Assembly (NCBI GenBank): GCA_037127255.1
Contig: JBANSL010000007.1
Span: forward strand, 65,999,538 to 66,063,537
DNA from: Persicaria tinctoria
Lineage: Eukaryota; Streptophyta; Magnoliopsida; Caryophyllales; Polygonaceae
Length of the DNA stretch: 64,000 nucleotides
Direction: 5' to 3'
Part shown: positions 48,101 through 62,341 of the stretch, piece after piece
Position numbering within the stretch: position 1 is the stretch's first letter
Layout: every line of letters starts with the position of its first letter
Notes under the pieces: model-generated
The model's input: only the letters and a program-made list of their open reading frames with translations
Told to the model about the DNA's origin: nothing
Database searches by the model: none
Program-made: the position numbers and the translations under genes

Positions 48101-49892
48101 CTAAACAACCAACAATATTAACACACAATAAGACAACTGAAATTATAAAAATGAAATTAATAAAAAAAGAAGATTGTATGAAGATAGATCCGAGACAAGA
48201 ATAATACCACATCGCCATCAAACAACTCTTGCGCTTCAATGTAAGTATGTCGTAACTTACACTCCCACCAAAGAGAATATGGATCACCCACACGAACTTT
48301 GAAATCGCAAAGAAACTTATCAAAAATCACCGGGAAAGCCTCCAGTATCCAAGCCTACAAATATAACCAAACAAGTAGATGTTGAAACATACAGATGCTG
48401 AAACACAAACATTGTTGAAACATAAATGCTGAAACAAACAGATGCTGAAACATATATGCATGAAGTTAAATTACCTGAAAATCATAAATATATCCAAACA
48501 ATTCATATGATGGTCTCGAATCAGATCGATCACAAACCAGAACCTTCTTTAAATACTTCACAACCAAAGAATAAGACAACCTCCCCCATGGATACAGTTC
48601 ACATTTCGCTGGATTGCATACAAGAGCAGCATGATCTTTCTTAACACTTTTAGAACGCTTGAACAATAACATCTTCTCAATAATCAACAACTTTGCCATC
48701 TGAAGCTTCTTTGTAGACGATTTTCTACATGTTTTAAATGCCTCCAACAACTCATCATGCGTACACTTTGACTGCTTCTGCCCCAAAAAAGGAGACCATG
48801 CAAATTTCGCGGGCGGTTTAACTTTAGTATCAATGACAGGAAGCCCTGTGATTGCATGAAACTCTACCAGAGAGAACCGAGCAACTAGACCATCAACCTT
48901 GAACCACAATTCATGCAGCTTATCACTCTTAATCAAATGTAGCATCATTTGATGAATCAGCTGAAAATTAAGTTTCATCTTATCTCTTTGAACAAAAACC
49001 CATCCAAAGCAGCTTCTCCTCAGCAACTCAAAATCAGATTTGGACATATGTTCCTCTATAACATTACAGATATCTGGGGCGCAGTAAACATTGGATTTTG
49101 CACAAAATCTATCCTTTACAGAAATGTAATACTACAATCTCTGTTAAAAACACACATTCATAAACATGAATAAACATAAAAACACACACAAAGGGGGATA
49201 AGGTATGGAAAAAAAAATATACTCACATCGAATTGACATTTATATTCTTGAAGATCACTTGCAGAGGCATTAACATCTAAAAAACACACACAAAGAATAC
49301 ACAACAACCGTTTCAGCATGAATAGGAACAACTGCTGAAATAGGTCTTTTACAGATTATGCTGAAATATGCATTTATGCTAAAATCAAAGAAAAAGTACC
49401 ACATGCATTTATACATTTCATACCAAAACACAACAAAGGCCTGGAAAAGCATAAATACAAAACTTTAGAATAATAACGACACACCTCTGCTTGAAGGATC
49501 GGATGAACTGCTACCTTCAACTGAAGGAACCTTCTCATAAGAGCTTTTCTTCACTGCAAATCAGATACATTCAATATCAAACACAGTAATAAGGGGGGAA
49601 AAATGACAAACATGCATAAACGACATAAACACAGAATACAAACCGTCATATGCCGAATCGCTTCCAGTTTTACTGTCAATCGCGGCAACATCAACTGCTT
49701 CCCTCTCATCGGAGTCCTTGTTCTCTAAAAATCGACAAAAATTGAAAAGAAATGTCGGTTTCAACTTCAAAACAAGTGTAAAATTAAAAATACAGATAAC
49801 ACACCGCCATTTGAAGGATCGCTTGAATGTTTATCCTGGATTGCACCAACAGCAGGTCCCTCGAGGTCGCCGGCGACTTTGTTCTCTGACAT
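45173..49892 (-). pseudogene. Ulp1-type cysteine protease (C48) gene with DUF1985, one frameshift
   Basis: The minus gene starts at the ATG complement 49890-49892 (MSENKVAGDLEGPAV). Small acidic exons (about 49806-49892, 49644-49725, 49486-49554, 49227-49276) precede 48475-49113 (DUF1985: FARFSLVEFHAITGLP), 48208-48354, 46168-48100 (basic and acidic low-complexity linker, partly coiled coil), 45965-46052, 45391-45854 and 45173-45296. The last two hold the protease: catalytic His in NNEHWIALEI, Asp in VINAYDFN and Cys in ASCGVFLLK, all present. A 1-nt shift near 46665 inside a repeated VAETK-coding stretch breaks exon 46168-48100. In plants ULP-like genes on MULEs are thought to cleave SUMO or a related substrate; their role for the element is unproven. 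Confidence 0.88.
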
Positions 49893-50027
49893 TGGAGCAG
49901 AATCGAAGAAGAATCGCCGGTTTCAACCGCAAAAGTCGCTTCGGAGAGGATGGAGAAAAGAGAGCGACTCGTACGACGGAAGCGAAGAGACAAACAGAGT
50001 GAGGAGAGAGAGCGATTTCCAGCATAA

Positions 50028-50045
50028 ACCCTTATATATGGGAGG
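50028..50045 (-). promoter_or_regulatory. TATA box of the Ulp1-type gene
   Basis: On the minus strand the sequence reads CCCATATATAAGGG, a good TATA box about 140 bases upstream of the ATG at 49892, leaving room for a leader of about 110 bases. Confidence 0.5.
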
Positions 50046-50119
50046 GCAATTTTGTCCAAAAAAATTTACGTTGACAAAAGCCCAATTTGACGGAGTTGGG
50101 GGACAATAGCTAAATTGGG

Positions 50120-50580
50120 GAGAAAATTATCTATGACTTAATAAACATTAATCGGTTAATTTTGAGAGATTATTCAAATTATTATAGAGATTATTCATAT
50201 ATAAGAGGAAAATTATTTGGTTAGTTTTGAGAGATTATTCGGTTTAATTATAGAGATTATTCGGTTAAATTATAGAGATTATTCAATTTTATTATAGATT
50301 ATTCATATATAAGAGGAAAATTATTCAGTTAGTTTTGAGAGATTATTCGGTTTAATTATAGAGATTATTCGGTTAAATTATGCATTATTGGGTGAATTGA
50401 TAATTATTATTTGTAGATAATTCAATAATCATTAGTTGGCTAATTTTGAGAGATTATTCGGTTAAATTATAGAGTTTATTCGGTTAATTTTGAGAGATTA
50501 TTCGATTAAATTATGCATTTTTCGGTGAATTGATCGATAATTATTATTTGTAGAGAAAAAAAGAAATTTTGTTGAGTTTG
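50120..50580 (+). repeat. Subterminal GAGATTATTCGGTTAAATTA repeats of the Ulp1-MULE
   Basis: Around a dozen copies of gattattc followed by ggttaaatta or ggtttaatta, and larger units that also include ttcatatataagaggaaaatt. Further attattcg motifs trail on to about 50780. Copies in the same orientation occur near the other end (40495-40620). They could be transposase-binding sites or simply expanded subterminal DNA. Confidence 0.8.
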
Positions 50581-51138
50581 ACCAAAAAACATTATTATTC
50601 ATATACAAACTCATTGTTAAGTTTGCTATACAGTTAAAAAAATGACAATTTAAAAAAATTGGAAAAATATTAAATAAATGGAAAAATATCTATAAAAAAA
50701 ATTAGAATCATTATTCGTTGAATCAAGAATGATTATTCGTAAATATAAAATCATTATTCGTATAAAATCATAATTATTCAAACAATTATATTAGAAAAAA
50801 TAAAATAAAAAGAACAAAATCACAAATCGGGCTTCTTTGCAGGGAAAAAAAGAAAACTTAGGGCTGTTAAAAAAAGAAAACTTCTTTTCAAGAAAGCAAA
50901 TTTGTTTTTTTTTTTTAAAAAGGGGTCCACGGCAAACTGTTTTCCATTGGAGAGAGTGTGGTTCACACGCCTAATCAAAAGAGTTTGATGAATCTAACCG
51001 GTGGCGCCCAATTCTTTTTTAAAAAAAATCAGAAAATATAAATAGATCTCATCCAATGGTTTATATGTATTCCTAGTTCTCATTGTAAGGAGTGTTATCA
51101 TCCGATCCATACTATATATATATATAGAGAGAGAGAGA

Positions 51139-54151
<3,013 letters not shown>

Positions 54152-54354
54152 GGTTCCGGTGTACCCATGTCTTATTGTGTATCATGTACACACATCTAGG
54201 CCCTTGATTAAAGGAAATGGGTGGGTGAGATTAAAAGGTAATTTTACACTTTTTTTAATTGAAAAAGTGGTGGGTCCCACGTCTTTTCTTCACCACTTGC
54301 CAACGTGTGTAATGCACTCTCCTTAAATTATTCTATTACGGAGTATATATTTAG

Positions 54355-54860
54355 ATTATTCGATGGTATCACATGATTATTCGATCGTATCTATAGATTA
54401 TGCAATGGTATCGATAGATTATTCGATGGTTTCACATGATTATTTGATCGTATCGATAGATTATTCGATGGTTTCGCTGGATTATTCAATCGTACCAATA
54501 GATTATGCGATGGGATTGACAAATTATGCGATGGTATCACAAGATTATTCAATCGAATCGATAAATTATTCTGTCTTGTATCATAGTGAATGGATAACTA
54601 CTAATCTAATCAGTCTTCTCATCTCTAAACTAGTTCTCACTTTTACCCTCTTCTTTTATTCCACTTTCTCGATGGTTTTGCTGGATTATTCGATCGTACC
54701 AATAGATTATGCGATGGGATTGACAAATTATGCGATGGTGTCACAAGATTATTCAATCGAATCGATAAATTATTCGATCGAATCGATAAATTATTCGATC
54801 GTATCGATAGATTATTCGATGGTTTCCCTGAATTATTCAATGGTATCGATGCATTTTTCA
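54355..54860 (+). repeat. GATTATTCGATGGTATCGAT satellite of element E
   Basis: About 20 units of 20-27 bp, all with GATTATTCGAT or close variants. A block of about 75 bp (ctggattattc...gatta) is duplicated at 54477 and 54672. The reverse complement makes up the satellite of element D at 52100-52480. Confidence 0.9.
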
Positions 54861-55189
54861 TTCTTATAACTGTTTCATAAAAAAAACCTACCTCTCTATA
54901 GCACAAAATCGGTCAATACAAATGAATAATTCGCGTAATACGTATGAATAATTCAGCTTTTCCCCCCGAATACCTCTTAAATCCGGGATTGGAAGCTAAG
55001 AACCCAAAAATATCAAAGATACAACCCAAAAAAGTCAGTTCAAATCAAAATCAACTGAAATGGTTCAACAACCCAAGAATTTCAAGAAAATTTACAAAAG
55101 TTTATTCAATCTCATAAACCTTAAAAAAAAATTCAATCTCATAAATCAAAGAAATCAAAATGACTTACAATTGTAATTGGAATCACCTG

Positions 55190-55830
55190 TACGTGAAATT
55201 ACTTTGGTTGGCCTCCTCCTCCGATTGCTTTGATTGGCCTCCGCCTTCGCCTGCCAGAAGGTGTTACCGTCGGCGTTGGAATCAACTACTCACAATCGCT
55301 GCCTCCCACCACCAACAACCACAGACTCCGGCCTCTTCGACGCCCTATCGAGAAGATATTGAGATCCTAATCGAACACCGCCTCTGTGGGTCGTCCGCCT
55401 TCTTCGACCGCCATCACCGCACCTCGGGACGCCGCCTTCGCCGACCATCATCGCCTCCGCCATCTCCTCCGAACACCGCCTCTGTTGGGCGAGGCAGGGG
55501 CGGCGTGTTGCGCCCTGCGGGGCTGTTTGCGAGCGCGAGGGAGTGCTGGGTAGGAGGGTGTGGTGCGGCGCTGACTTAGGGCTCGTACTGGGGTGAGGTG
55601 CGCACATACGCCTCCGCCTCTGCAACCGCCATCATCGCCGCCATCGCCACCTTCACCATCGCCAGAGTCGTCGCCGTCGCCGGAGTCTACCGAGTTGCCA
55701 TCCGCCACCGCCAGCGCCATCGCCATCTCATCCGCTATCCTCCATGGGAGAAAGAAGGATGCGGCTCTATTTTGCAATTGGGAGCCAGTTGAAAAGAAGA
55801 AACAGAGATTTAGGTTTTGTTGATTCTTCA
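55190..55830. other. GC-rich exon-like segment of element E
   Basis: Several long overlapping frames on both strands. On the minus strand there is an acidic Asp-Gly-rich frame beginning near 55830. Composition and triplet repeats (catcgccatc) mirror element D. No family is recognised. Possibly a captured host exon. Confidence 0.4.
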
Positions 55831-56004
55831 CACGCGCTTCACATATTTGGTAAGGTGAAATTGGGATTAATTATCCACCTTTTAAAAAAAAACTATCAAG
55901 ACACGTGGCATTATCATGTCCTTCCATTTTCTATAGATCAACGGCCCAAATTTGTGTACATGATACACAATAAGAGCTGAGTACATATGATCCATACTAT
56001 ATGT

Positions 56005-56334
56005 GTGTATATATATAATGTGTGTGATTTTACTATTTTACCCTTTTCAAGTTTAACTTTTACAAAAAAAAAACATAATCCTTTATTAGTGTTTTGCCCA
56101 CCAAATTTCAATTAGAATGGATATGGTCTCGGCTTGCTCTTCCACGTTATAGCAAGGGATATACTGGATTAGTATATGATTAGTATAGAGATATATACCC
56201 TTCCACTTTCCAATTTCAATTAGCTCGTGATTTTAGTGCTTTGCCGATCAAAAATATAATTACATAAACCTACCCCTTTGTAATTTTGAGTTAGAATTGG
56301 ACTAGTTGTGTTGATTTTGTTTTTTCTTTGTTTC
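56005..56334. other. AT-rich right part of element B
   Basis: Nothing coding is seen. It starts after the last TA tract of the element chain and leads into the ACCCGC-rich right end of element B. Confidence 0.4.
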
Positions 56335-56877
56335 ACCCATTGGGTACCCGCATCACCCGCGCGGGGCGGATGCGGGTGATGGATGGAGCGGGTGAAATTT
56401 TTTACCCGCGGGGCGGGTGATGGAGTGGCTTCATCCACCCATAACCCGCCCCATTTCCACCCCTGCATCTCCTAGATCAAACAATTGGCAAAAGCAATTG
56501 GCAAAAAACAGTAAACATTCGGTAGAAAAAACGAAACGCCAAATATAAGGATTAGAGAAGAAACAACACCGAAAACCAAACGAGCAAACACATAATAACA
56601 TCAAGGATTGAAATTTCAATTGCTAGAAACGTGTAGAAGAACGAAGGCCAACAAAAAACTCAACGGATCGAGTCTATCATGCTGATAACGTGTTATAAAC
56701 CAAAAGAAAAGAATGTAGGAGAAAGACAGAGAAAGGAGAGATCTCTATTACTTCCGTGTATTTTCAAGTAAGCTTACTAGCCTTATACAGACAAAGTAAG
56801 AAGAAACACATAAATTTGTGTCATCATGGCGAGAGTTTAGGAGGTGAACGGTTCGAAAGGTGAACAATCCATCCATT

Positions 56878-57870
56878 TTTTTTTTTGATTAGGAAAGATT
56901 TCGGGTGAGAGGGCTCTACCCGGCAGCATCCTTACGGATGAGGTCCAGAAGACCTGAATCATTTTTAATATCGACTCGTCGGGCATAGTGACAATGGTGT
57001 GCAACCTTATCAGCCACTCTATTGCCCATAAGAGGAACATGAAAGAAGGAGACTTCTTTCACAGTCGATAGCAGAATTTGTACATCGGAAAGGATCATTT
57101 CAATTTTCCAAGGGCATTTGGTTTTCCTATATAAGTGATCAATGATTATCTTAGAGTCACCTTCAATTTGGATTTTGTCTATATTGAGTTGGAGAGCATG
57201 TTGGATTCCCATTTTGAGAGCGAGAGCTTCCGCAGTGAGAGGACGTTGTTTGCCTAGTTTCTTGTGACATACTGATACTAGTTGTCCCTCCCAATCTCTG
57301 ATAATGGCCCCAGCAGTGCTATCGTTATTTGTAAGTGATGATCCATCGAAATTGAGCTTTAGCGTACCCCACGGTGGCTTGCGCCAAGAAATATTTTTTT
57401 GTCTTTTATTCTGTTTTGGAGTTTTGGGGATAAAATGACTAAACTCCTCCTCAAAATCAGCCTCAACCACATATGTCTTTTTCCAGTTGTCTATGTGCGA
57501 TTTAATAAGACGTAATACTTTGTCTTTTTGCGGAATGGCCACCCGCTGAAACAAATATTGATTCCTAATATACCAAGTGGACCACCAGGAGAAAGCAAGG
57601 CTTTCCAGCGCCGACGAGTTAAGATTCTTCCCAATAAACGACAAAATGAGCTTGATGTCCCGAGACTGGACAATCATGCAATCAATAGTTGATTGGACTT
57701 GGAGGGGGAATTGATGGATCACTCCTATAAACTGGCACTCTAGTAAAAGGTGGACCTCGTCCTCGGGGCCCCCATTACATAAAGAGCACGTGGTCGGGAC
57801 AGACGTCCCCCGACAGGATAGCCTAGTAGCAGTAGGAAGGCCATCCTGTGAAACTTTCCAAAGAAAATTT
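56878..57870 (-). mobile_element. 5'-truncated LINE (L1-type) with TSD and poly(A)
   Basis: Flanked by the 17-bp TSD TGAACAATCCATCCATT (56861-56877 and 57871-57887). A T-run at its left end is the poly(A) tail read on the minus strand, preceded by TTTCCTAATC. 993 bp, truncated within the reverse transcriptase C-terminal region. Confidence 0.95.
56916..57870 (-). pseudogene. LINE ORF2 C-terminus: zinc-binding and RNase H domains
   Basis: The minus frame is open from the truncated 5' edge (about 57868) to the stop near 56916. It begins in the zf-RVT finger (CSLCNGGPEDEVHLLLECQF) and ends in a plant LINE-type RNase H (LKLNFDGSSLTNNDSTAGAI, LTAEALALKMGIQHAL, EGDSKIIIDHL, NRVADKVAHH), with the D-E-D-D residues visible. 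No internal stop was seen, but the upstream endonuclease and reverse transcriptase are absent, so it is a dead-on-arrival copy. The intact frame suggests recent insertion. Confidence 0.9.
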
Positions 57871-57976
57871 TGAACAATCCATCCATTATTACAACAATTT
57901 TAGATATTTCTCTCAATATATTTTGTTCATTAAAAAAAATCTCTGATTTAGTTTTGGTGCCTCCGTACAACTTTTC

Positions 57977-59964
57977 TTTTTTTTTTTTTTTTTGATAAGG
58001 AAATAATTCGAGACCGGATAGGCCCGGACCTCGAGAGGCCGACAAAGTCGGCAGACGGCAAGCCGTCTAAACATACAACATAGCAAAAATACAACAAGGG
58101 AACAAAATATTGACACCTAATACAATAAAATAACTACGCAAAAAACCCGGAGAACCCCAAACCCTAAGCGCACAAACGGACACAGGAGCGAGAAGAATGA
58201 GACCCGGCATGGAGAAGTGGATAGCGAGCGCATGGGACAGCAAAGCTGACACGATGTCTCGCCGCCGGAAAGATGGAAAGCAGTAATCCACGTAGGGCAA
58301 AGACGACTCCTGGGGAAGTGTGGATCACACGACGTTCCCTCCACCTAGATGAAGGATCTTCGGAGACCACGAACACCACCAACACGATCACTTCGATCAA
58401 CCAGGGCCGCAGAACTGCTCCTCAACCGAAACTAACCACGAATCCAACAGACAGAACTCCAACCAACCCGAGAAAGTGAAGCACGACCGCAATAGGACGA
58501 AGAGCGAGAATCCGGATTTAAATAGTTATATGTAACCATGACCCCCTTTTTATTTTTTATTTTTTATTTTTTATTTTTTATTTTTTTTTCCTCCAATTAT
58601 TTCGGGCTGCCCCGGGCCCAAGGCAAAACCTTGGGCCCAAAGCACAGCCCGAAACCTCTAGCAATCGGGCTTCCCATGGGCCTATCACAACTGAAGGAGC
58701 AGCGTGAAAGGCAAAGGAAGCCCCGCAAGAGATTGCCGAAGGGCACCGCCAACACCAGAGACGGAATGGATCCGCGCCAGAGGGAGATGCGCCGCCACCA
58801 CAACCCGACTGAGCGCCGGATCGACCAAACGTGACATTATTTCATGTCACGTTATTTTACTACCCGGATCGACCAAACGTCGACTGAGCGCCGACAAAGG
58901 TCCACTCTCCTCCCGGAGGGATTGGGACTCCGAATCGAACCATCCCGGAGATTGCGGAAGAGGAAGCCACCCAAACAGACAAGCCGAGGCAGACAAGGAA
59001 GTAGGAGGAAGAGACGGATCTGCCGCCGACCGCAAGCCAGTCCACCGTAGGAGGAGGGGGTGGATTGGGGTTTAAACCCCATGTTTCGACCTGGAGAAGG
59101 GATTAAACCTCAAAATGAACTTTTGAATGTCCATGAGCGGAGCGTTCACTACCTTTATTCATGTGAGTTTTGATATAGCTTTTGATCTGAAAGGGTTTCC
59201 CGTGGAACTTGGCCAAAGGAAACAATTGCAGTAGGAGGACCATGAAGATGTTGCTATCAATAAATACTTTGATTAATTCCAAATTAATTGATGAAAGCCA
59301 AAAGCATATTGCCATGGCTAGCGATTACATGGGCTTTGTAGCGGCCGGCCGCGGACCGGTGAAGGCCACCGAGGTGGTGGCGAGCCGGTGGTTAGAAGCG
59401 GGTTGGCGGCTCCGTACGAAGTATGAGGTTTGGGGCTCCCGGAGGAGATTTAGGGGCTCCCGGAGGAGAGGTAAGAGCAAACTTTACGCACCATTCATTT
59501 ATAAGCAACCATTATTTGCAAATGGGGGTTTTAGAAGCCAAGGCAAGGCTAAAAAAACAGCCCAACTGCAGCATAAAACCCCGCCAAAGGGAGGTATTTG
59601 AGGCACAATACAACCAGAATCACGCCGGAAAGGAGGCCCGAGGAGGATAAGCTCCAAAACCACCGGATTTTGGCCGAAGGTTAGGAATTTAGAGCTTTGG
59701 GTGGAGAGGAAATTGAAGATGAAAGATTGTGACACCAAATTTGTGAACAAGATAATGTAAACAAGAGAACTTAATGACCAAAACCGGCCAAGGAGATGCC
59801 AAGAAGATCAAAGAAGATTGCAATCGATAGAGATTTGGGCAAGAAAAGGTTGAGGAAGAAGGTTTTTTTACTGGTGAGATTAGGGGCACGTGGGGCTTTG
59901 CCCCAGCGCGTTCTTTGAAGCCCCGAAGGGTTTTTTTTTTTCTTTTTTTCTTCTTTTCTTTTCC
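57977..59964 (-). mobile_element. Retroposed segment with 18-bp TSD and poly(A), possibly a chimeric non-LTR element
   Basis: Exact 18-bp TSD GCCTCCGTACAACTTTTC at 57959-57976 and 59965-59982. A run of about 17 T at the left end is a poly(A) tail on the minus strand, and the end before the tail (TTTCCTTATC) is nearly the same as in the LINE at 56878. The body shows no reverse transcriptase. It contains GC-rich open frames at 58160-59080, a TTTTTA microsatellite at 58546-58590, and at 59103-59600 exon-like stretches of unknown origin. It could be a non-autonomous LINE partner or a retroposed chimeric transcript. Confidence 0.75.
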
Positions 59965-59982
59965 GCCTCCGTACAACTTTTC

Positions 59983-60591
59983 ATGTAACTTATGTGTTAC
60001 AAAAAAAAAAAAATTCCCGATTTATTTTTTATGCTTCTCTACAACCTTAAACTTGCAATTGAAATTTTTGTGTTTGGCGATTTCTCTCATTCTCTTTAAC
60101 ACTGTGTTTGGCGATTTGGAGATTGAATAAGAATGGTAATCTTTCATCAAAAAAAAAATTGAATTTTTTGTAAAAAAAAAAATATTTAGTTTTCAAACAT
60201 TTTTTGATATATGTTTATAAAACAAAATTGATAAAATACATGTTTATAATATTTATAAAAATAATATTGCAAAAAAAGATATTTCACTTATATAAAAATT
60301 TAAATCATAAATGTTCATCAAATTATTATAAACACATGCTAACAATGGTTTAAGACATAAATATAATTTTTTGAAAAAAAAATTACTCCGTACAATATAT
60401 AACATAAATAATTTTGTGTAACGTGTAAAGTTACATGGTACAAGAGTATTATTTTTTGTTTCAGTAAAAAATTTTATTTCCCCAGGGATTTCTGCGTTAT
60501 CTCTACCAACTGACGGATGAGTTGCTGCACACTACTCCAGTTCTTTCTTCATTTATGCTAATATAATCTTCGTCTATAACTGCATCCTTGT
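59983..60591. other. AT-rich intergenic DNA
   Basis: AT-rich with A- and T-runs. No coding sequence and no element ends were recognised. Confidence 0.5.
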
Positions 60592-60599
60592 AATTTGAT

Positions 60600-61548
60600 C
60601 AGGCCCAAGAGGCCGTCGCCTCAGGCCCACATTCATTAGGGGCCCAATGTCCATATCTATGTATGTATAATATATATTAAAAATAATTTAATACAAGTTA
60701 GAACTACAAGTGCGACTTGGCTCAGCGGATTAGGACATGAATAAGAAGGTGGGAGGGTGAGCGTTTTAACTCAAGTTCGAATCATATATTTTGCATTTTG
60801 CCTCTCTTTTTTTTATTTTAAAAAACATCAAAGACGTCAAAAGCTCTCCCTTTTTTTTTTTTTCATAGACGCACAGAGAGTGAGAGACCCCGGAGCCCGA
60901 AGGCGAAACGCAGTAGAGAGAGCCGAATCCCTGAGCCGCCGCCACCGCAAGATCCACCTCCGGCCGAGCCGCCGACCTCCATCCAGCACTCGGCAGTCGA
61001 CGGCGAACTCCTCCCATACAGGCTGCACAACAGAGGCTGCAGATCTGCCTTTGTCCTTCTTCGATTGAGAGCTTCTAAGGTTAGTTGTTTTGTTTTTAAG
61101 TTCAATTGGTTGAGATGAGAATCCATTTAGATTAGTTGTTGATTTGAGAATCAATTTGGGGAAATTTTGGTTAGGGTTTGTGATTAGAATTTGTGGTTTT
61201 GATAAATAAATTTGTGAATTTGTGCTTTGGCTTTGGAATTGTGGTTTATGTTTTTGAGAAATAAATTTGTGAATTTGTGAGATGAGATTCCATTCATCCA
61301 TTCAGTTGTTGTTAGATGTCGGTCATCACTGAATTTTTGCAATAGGATCGAAAATCATCGCTGAATGTTGCTGAATGTTTTTTTGAGCACTGAATGTTGC
61401 TTAATGTCATCATTGATGTTGCTGAATGTTGTTGCTATTTGTTTTTTATATTTTTATACCTTGATGTTTGTTTTGTTATGATTGAAAAAAGGAAAGGGTC
61501 CATTTTGAAATCTCGCCTCAGGCATTCAAAATCTCAGGTCCGGCCCTG
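60600..61548. mobile_element. Non-autonomous hAT element with exon-like cargo
   Basis: Left end CAGGCCCAAGAGGCCG; right end on the other strand CAGGGCCGGACCTGAGATTT. The 8-bp TSD is AATTTGAT (60592-60599 and 61549-61556). 949 bp. Inside is a GC-rich leader-like or exon-like stretch at 60860-61075 ending near a splice-donor-like aag/gttagt, and a tRNA-promoter-like pair (tggctcagcgg at 60718, gttcgaatc at 60775) recalling a SINE head. There is no transposase. Confidence 0.82.
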
Positions 61549-61556
61549 AATTTGAT

Positions 61557-62341
61557 GGTTGTCTTCTGTTGTTTTATGTCTTCCACATATTTGACGATTT
61601 ATCCGTCGTCAATTTATTCGGCCTCGACTTACCGGATATGTCCGTTGAGTCAAATTTTTACCCAATAAAAAAAAATAAAAAAAAAATTAAGTGGGGTTAG
61701 ATTGATGATTTTCATTGTTTTCGATAATTAATTTTAGTACAATAGTTAGCGGGTGGGAAAAAAATTGAAGTGAAACTAGGGTCCTACCATCGTATCTTCC
61801 ACTGGGGCATTTTTAAGTTTTTGCAAATTGTAACAGTCAACATTTATTTGTCTCCTTCAATCAGCCTCTTCCGCAAGGACCGCAACTATAACATGTACCC
61901 ATGTTTACAATGTCGAATTAGCTAGACCAGTTTGATGGAGATATATACATCAATCAATAGTTAAATTGAGATCACCTTGTTTGTTGGTAAAGTATGAAAT
62001 TTTATATTTAAAATAAATATGATCGTCGTTAAATTGAGAGCTTGTTTGTTGGAAAAAATCTAGAGAAAATTTGCGCCGGCCAAATTAGCCCAATATACAC
62101 GTTTTTGTAAAATTTACAAAAGTATACGTAACATAATTAGGCAACGTTTTTAGACCTAGCCGCGCTTCTCCTCGCATGTCTCGCTCACCTCTCTCGCTCA
62201 GTGCTCCATCCACAGATCCGCCGTTTTCCTCCTCCTAAATCTCATAACTGTCGTTCAGTGTCAGCGAAGATCCGCCGAACCAAGTTCCGCCGGATTCCTC
62301 CTTCTTCTTCTTCTCCGATCTGATTCAGCGAAGCCGCTTCT
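61557..62341. other. Intergenic DNA
   Basis: No gene or element ends were recognised. The last about 200 bases are pyrimidine-rich (cctcctcc, cttcttcttcttct) and resemble a plant 5' UTR in front of the short ORF at 62342. Confidence 0.4.

Larger units (their letters stand above)
39913..51112. mobile_element. Ulp1-carrying MULE (11.2 kb, weak TIRs, (TA)n target)
   Basis: The left end GGTTGGTTCGGTGAGAACAC and the right end, which reads GTATGGATCGGATGATAACA on the other strand, are alike over about 45 bp but imperfect. TA repeats flank both. The element contains a MURA-like transposase gene (plus) and a Ulp1-type protease gene (minus) converging on each other, with promoters at the outer sides. 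MULEs with a ULP-like gene are known in plants (Kaonashi-type). Subterminal ATTATTCGGTTAAAT repeats lie at 40495-40620 and 50120-50580. The octamer GCTGAAAC is strongly enriched between the two. A Stowaway sits at 40746-40981. Confidence 0.85.
54152..55997. mobile_element. (TA)n-bounded element E, an inverted relative of D
   Basis: Left end GGTTCCGGTGTACCCATG; right end on the other strand GTATGGATCATATGTACTCA. The left end matches D's right end and the right end matches D's left end, so E lies in inverted orientation to D. Inside, in mirrored order: GATTATTCGATGGTATCGAT satellite (54355-54850), then the GC-rich exon-like part (55190-55830). ACAAATTTGGGCC and ACACATCTAGGCC are its copies of the TIR core. 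No transposase. Confidence 0.75.
56691..57896 (-). repeat. Right LTR (5' LTR) of the nested retrotransposon, split by a LINE
   Basis: The LTR is 56691-56877 plus 57888-57896, 196 bp after removing 56878-57887 (LINE plus one TSD copy), which equals the left LTR. Its outer end is followed by TSD ATTTT. Confidence 0.9.

Noticed and set aside
57545..57552. GCTGAAAC octamer in the LINE
   Set aside because: A single copy outside the MULE is about what chance predicts for the rest of the window.
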